DNA of 64,000 nt from Chloroflexota bacterium (lineage in GTDB: Bacteria > Chloroflexota > Anaerolineae > Anaerolineales > Anaerolineaceae), in contig JAKPNN010000044.1 in assembly GCA_029548365.1 (NCBI GenBank), positions 1 through 64,000 of the forward strand. The letters run 5' to 3'. This document shows, piece by piece, positions 62,223 through 64,000 of the stretch. A program made the translations under genes and the position numbers. How positions within the stretch are numbered: position 1 is the first letter of the stretch; the number at the start of each line of letters is the position of its first letter. The notes beneath the pieces are model-generated. The model was not told where the DNA came from. It saw only the letters and a program-made list of their open reading frames with translations, and made no database searches.

Positions 62223-64000
62223 ATGACACAACCTGTATTAGTGGCTGTCGCCTGGCCGTATGCCAGCGCCGAAATACATGTCGGAAATATCACCGGCTCG
62301 TATTTACCCGCAGATATCCTCGCTCGCTACCACCGTCTGCGCGGGCGGGATGTATTGATGGTTTCAGGTTCCGATTCACATGGAACACCGGTCACCGTGC
62401 GCGCTGACGAAGATCATGCCACACCTGAGGAAGTTTACAAGCGATATCATGTCGGGTTTATTGAATTGTTTCAAAAGCTAGGGTTGACCTACGATATTTT
62501 CACCAGCACCCATACCCGCACTCATTTTGATGTTGCCAACAAGCTGTTTTTATCGCTGAAAGAAAACGGCTACCTGTATACGGAGGAATCAAAACAGTGG
62601 TATTCTCCAGCACAGGAACGCTTTTTGCCCGATCGTTATGTAGAGGGCACCTGCTATTTTTGTGGAAAGACCGGCGCTCGTTCAGATCAGTGTGATCATT
62701 GCGGTCACCTTTTGGAGGCTGAAAAGCTCATTGATCCAAAGTCCAGAATTGACGGATCGACCCCTGAATTGCGTGAGACAACCCATTTTTACCTTGATCT
62801 GGAAAAATTGGAAGAGCCGGTAACCGAGTTTCTGCGCGAACGGCAATCCTACTGGCGTCCGAATGTGATCCGCCAATCCCTGGGTCAGATTGAAACGAGC
62901 GGATTGCGCGGCCGTCCGATCACCCGTGATCTTTACTGGGGCGTGCCTGTGCCGGTTGAAGGCTGGGAAGGCAAGTGCATGTACGTCTGGTTTGAAGCGG
63001 TAATTGGCTATCTTTCGAGTGTGGTGGAGTGGAGCCGGCTGCATGATGACCCTGAGGCCTGGCACCACTGGTGGACAAACCAAAAATCACGTGCCTATTA
63101 CTGCATCGGGAAGGATAATATCCCCTTCCATGCCATCATCTGGCCGGCAGAGCTGATTGGTGTGGGTGAATCCTTCGACGAGAAGATGGGCGCTGCTGAC
63201 CCGCAACCGCTGGTGCTGCCCTATGATGTGCCCGCGAATGAGTTCATGAACCTGGAAGGAAAAAAACTTTCTGGCAGCCATAATTGGGCAGTATGGGGGC
63301 TGGATTTCCTTGAACGTTATGATCCGGACCCGCTGCGCTATATTTTGACTGTGAACATGCCAGAAACTCGCGATTCCGATTGGGATTGGGAGGAATTCTA
63401 CCAGCGCAACAATAATGAACTGGTGGCTACCTGGGGCAACCTGGTTAATCGGGTGCTGGCGTTTGCCTTCAAACACTGGGATGGCGCTGTGCCGATTCCA
63501 AATGAGCTTCGGGAAGGCGACCTGGCACTCTTGCAGACTATTCGTACTGGCTTTAAAACCGTGGAACGATATTTAGAGGCGGTCAAGCTGCGCGCGGCGC
63601 TTTTGGAAGCGATGCGCCTGGCTGGAGAAGTGAATAAGTTCCTGGACAGTACCGGGCCCTGGTTTGAAATTAAAATGGATAAGGACGCAGCGGCTAAGTC
63701 GATTTACACCGCTATACAGGCGATTGATTGGTTGAAAATGATCTTCGCGCCGTTTTTACCCCACACCTGCGAAAAATTGCATACTTACCTGGGCGGTGCG
63801 CAGCCGATATTTGGGCAGCTGGTGACTCGTGAAATTGAAGATGACCTGGGCACCCACACGGTGATGCTGTATGAGCCGGGTGAATCGCTTTCCGCCGCGG
63901 GAGAAGACCTGTGGCAGCCATTCGAGTTGGTTCCCGGGAAGGCTTTCAAACAGCCTGCGCCGCTGTTTAAAAAGCTCGATGAAAGCATTGTGGCAGAGGA
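62223..64000 (+). CDS. metG: Methionyl-tRNA synthetase, cut by the window edge
   Basis: Class I aminoacyl-tRNA synthetase charging tRNA-Met; about 592 residues are visible and the C-terminus lies outside. The HIGH-like motif is PYASAEIHVGN (residues 12-22), the zinc knuckle is C144-x2-C147 and C157-x2-C160, and the KMSKS loop reads GKKLSGSHNWAV near residue 348, missing the second lysine of the consensus. SDSHGTPVTVRADEDH and YVWFEAVIGYLSS are typical. ATG 62223 follows GAGGTAAAAA. Its leader has a structured attenuator and its own promoter. Confidence 0.96.
   Translation, partial: MTQPVLVAVAWPYASAEIHVGNITGSYLPADILARYHRLRGRDVLMVSGSDSHGTPVTVRADEDHATPEEVYKRYHVGFIELFQKLGLTYDIFTSTHTRTHFDVANKLFLSLKENGYLYTEESKQWYSPAQERFLPDRYVEGTCYFCGKTGARSDQCDHCGHLLEAEKLIDPKSRIDGSTPELRETTHFYLDLEKLEEPVTEFLRERQSYWRPNVIRQSLGQIETSGLRGRPITRDLYWGVPVPVEGWEGKCMYVWFEAVIGYLSSVVEWSRLHDDPEAWHHWWTNQKSRAYYCIGKDNIPFHAIIWPAELIGVGESFDEKMGAADPQPLVLPYDVPANEFMNLEGKKLSGSHNWAVWGLDFLERYDPDPLRYILTVNMPETRDSDWDWEEFYQRNNNELVATWGNLVNRVLAFAFKHWDGAVPIPNELREGDLALLQTIRTGFKTVERYLEAVKLRAALLEAMRLAGEVNKFLDSTGPWFEIKMDKDAAAKSIYTAIQAIDWLKMIFAPFLPHTCEKLHTYLGGAQPIFGQLVTREIEDDLGTHTVMLYEPGESLSAAGEDLWQPFELVPGKAFKQPAPLFKKLDESIVAE

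Overview
The window is ordinary-looking chromosome from a bacterium that I would place in the Chloroflexota, most likely class Anaerolineae. This is an inference from gene content: a TopA with an N-terminal DUF5679-type zinc ribbon, a DUF2298 ('Chlor_Arch_YYY') giant membrane protein, a mevalonate kinase plus isopentenyl phosphate kinase pair (archaeal-type mevalonate branch, known from Chloroflexi), a beta' subunit with a long coiled-coil insertion, and many short lipoproteins with TPTP-type linkers. I see no rRNA, tRNA, CRISPR array, prophage or transposase gene. 48 protein genes are supported, one of them cut by the right edge.

Layout. 1-3.4 kb: S-adenosylmethionine by-product salvage (mtnA, PfkB sugar/nucleoside kinase, ahcY). 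3.5-8 kb, minus strand: recA with a promoter that carries a LexA-like box, an M23 lipoprotein, DUF1015, degV. 8.2-16.6 kb, plus strand: ffh-rpsP-khpA-rimM-dprA-manC-topA and an unknown membrane protein. 16.6-21.1 kb, minus strand: UbiA-type prenyltransferase, mevalonate kinase, isopentenyl phosphate kinase, then dgt and greA. 21.3-38.5 kb, plus strand: tlyA, a MITE-like repeat, lepA, and a long cell-envelope block (flippase-like protein, GT4, two methyltransferases, three GT-C-like giants), then cmk. 38.5-50.5 kb: secernin-like peptidase, an orphan sensor kinase, rpoC without rpoB, gyrA-like gene. 50.5-54.9 kb, minus strand: TIM-barrel/SnoaL fusion, HD protein, SanA-like protein, PhnD-like lipoprotein, LipM. 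55-59.3 kb, plus strand: pspC, lipA, adenosine-specific kinase, RACo-like ferredoxin-ASKHA protein, nitroreductase. 59.3-64 kb: rdgB (minus), a second MITE-like copy, yceD, the primary sigma factor, and metG.

The most interesting object is the 5' leader of metG (62027-62222). A near-consensus promoter at the very end of the sigma factor gene drives a leader that can fold into a compact three-way junction followed by an intrinsic terminator 40 nt before the metG start. An 8-bp alternative helix would use the 5' side of the junction's closing stem to destroy the terminator, which is the architecture of a terminating riboswitch or attenuator. The leader also holds a Met-rich 21-codon ORF beginning almost at the predicted transcription start. 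I do not recognise the structure as a known riboswitch class. Other points worth a look are a pair of non-coding elements with terminal inverted repeats (one with a perfect 6-bp target duplication), a GyrA homologue without a canonical GyrA box, and a TIM-barrel protein fused to a SnoaL-like domain. All promoter, terminator and RNA-fold calls were made by eye.
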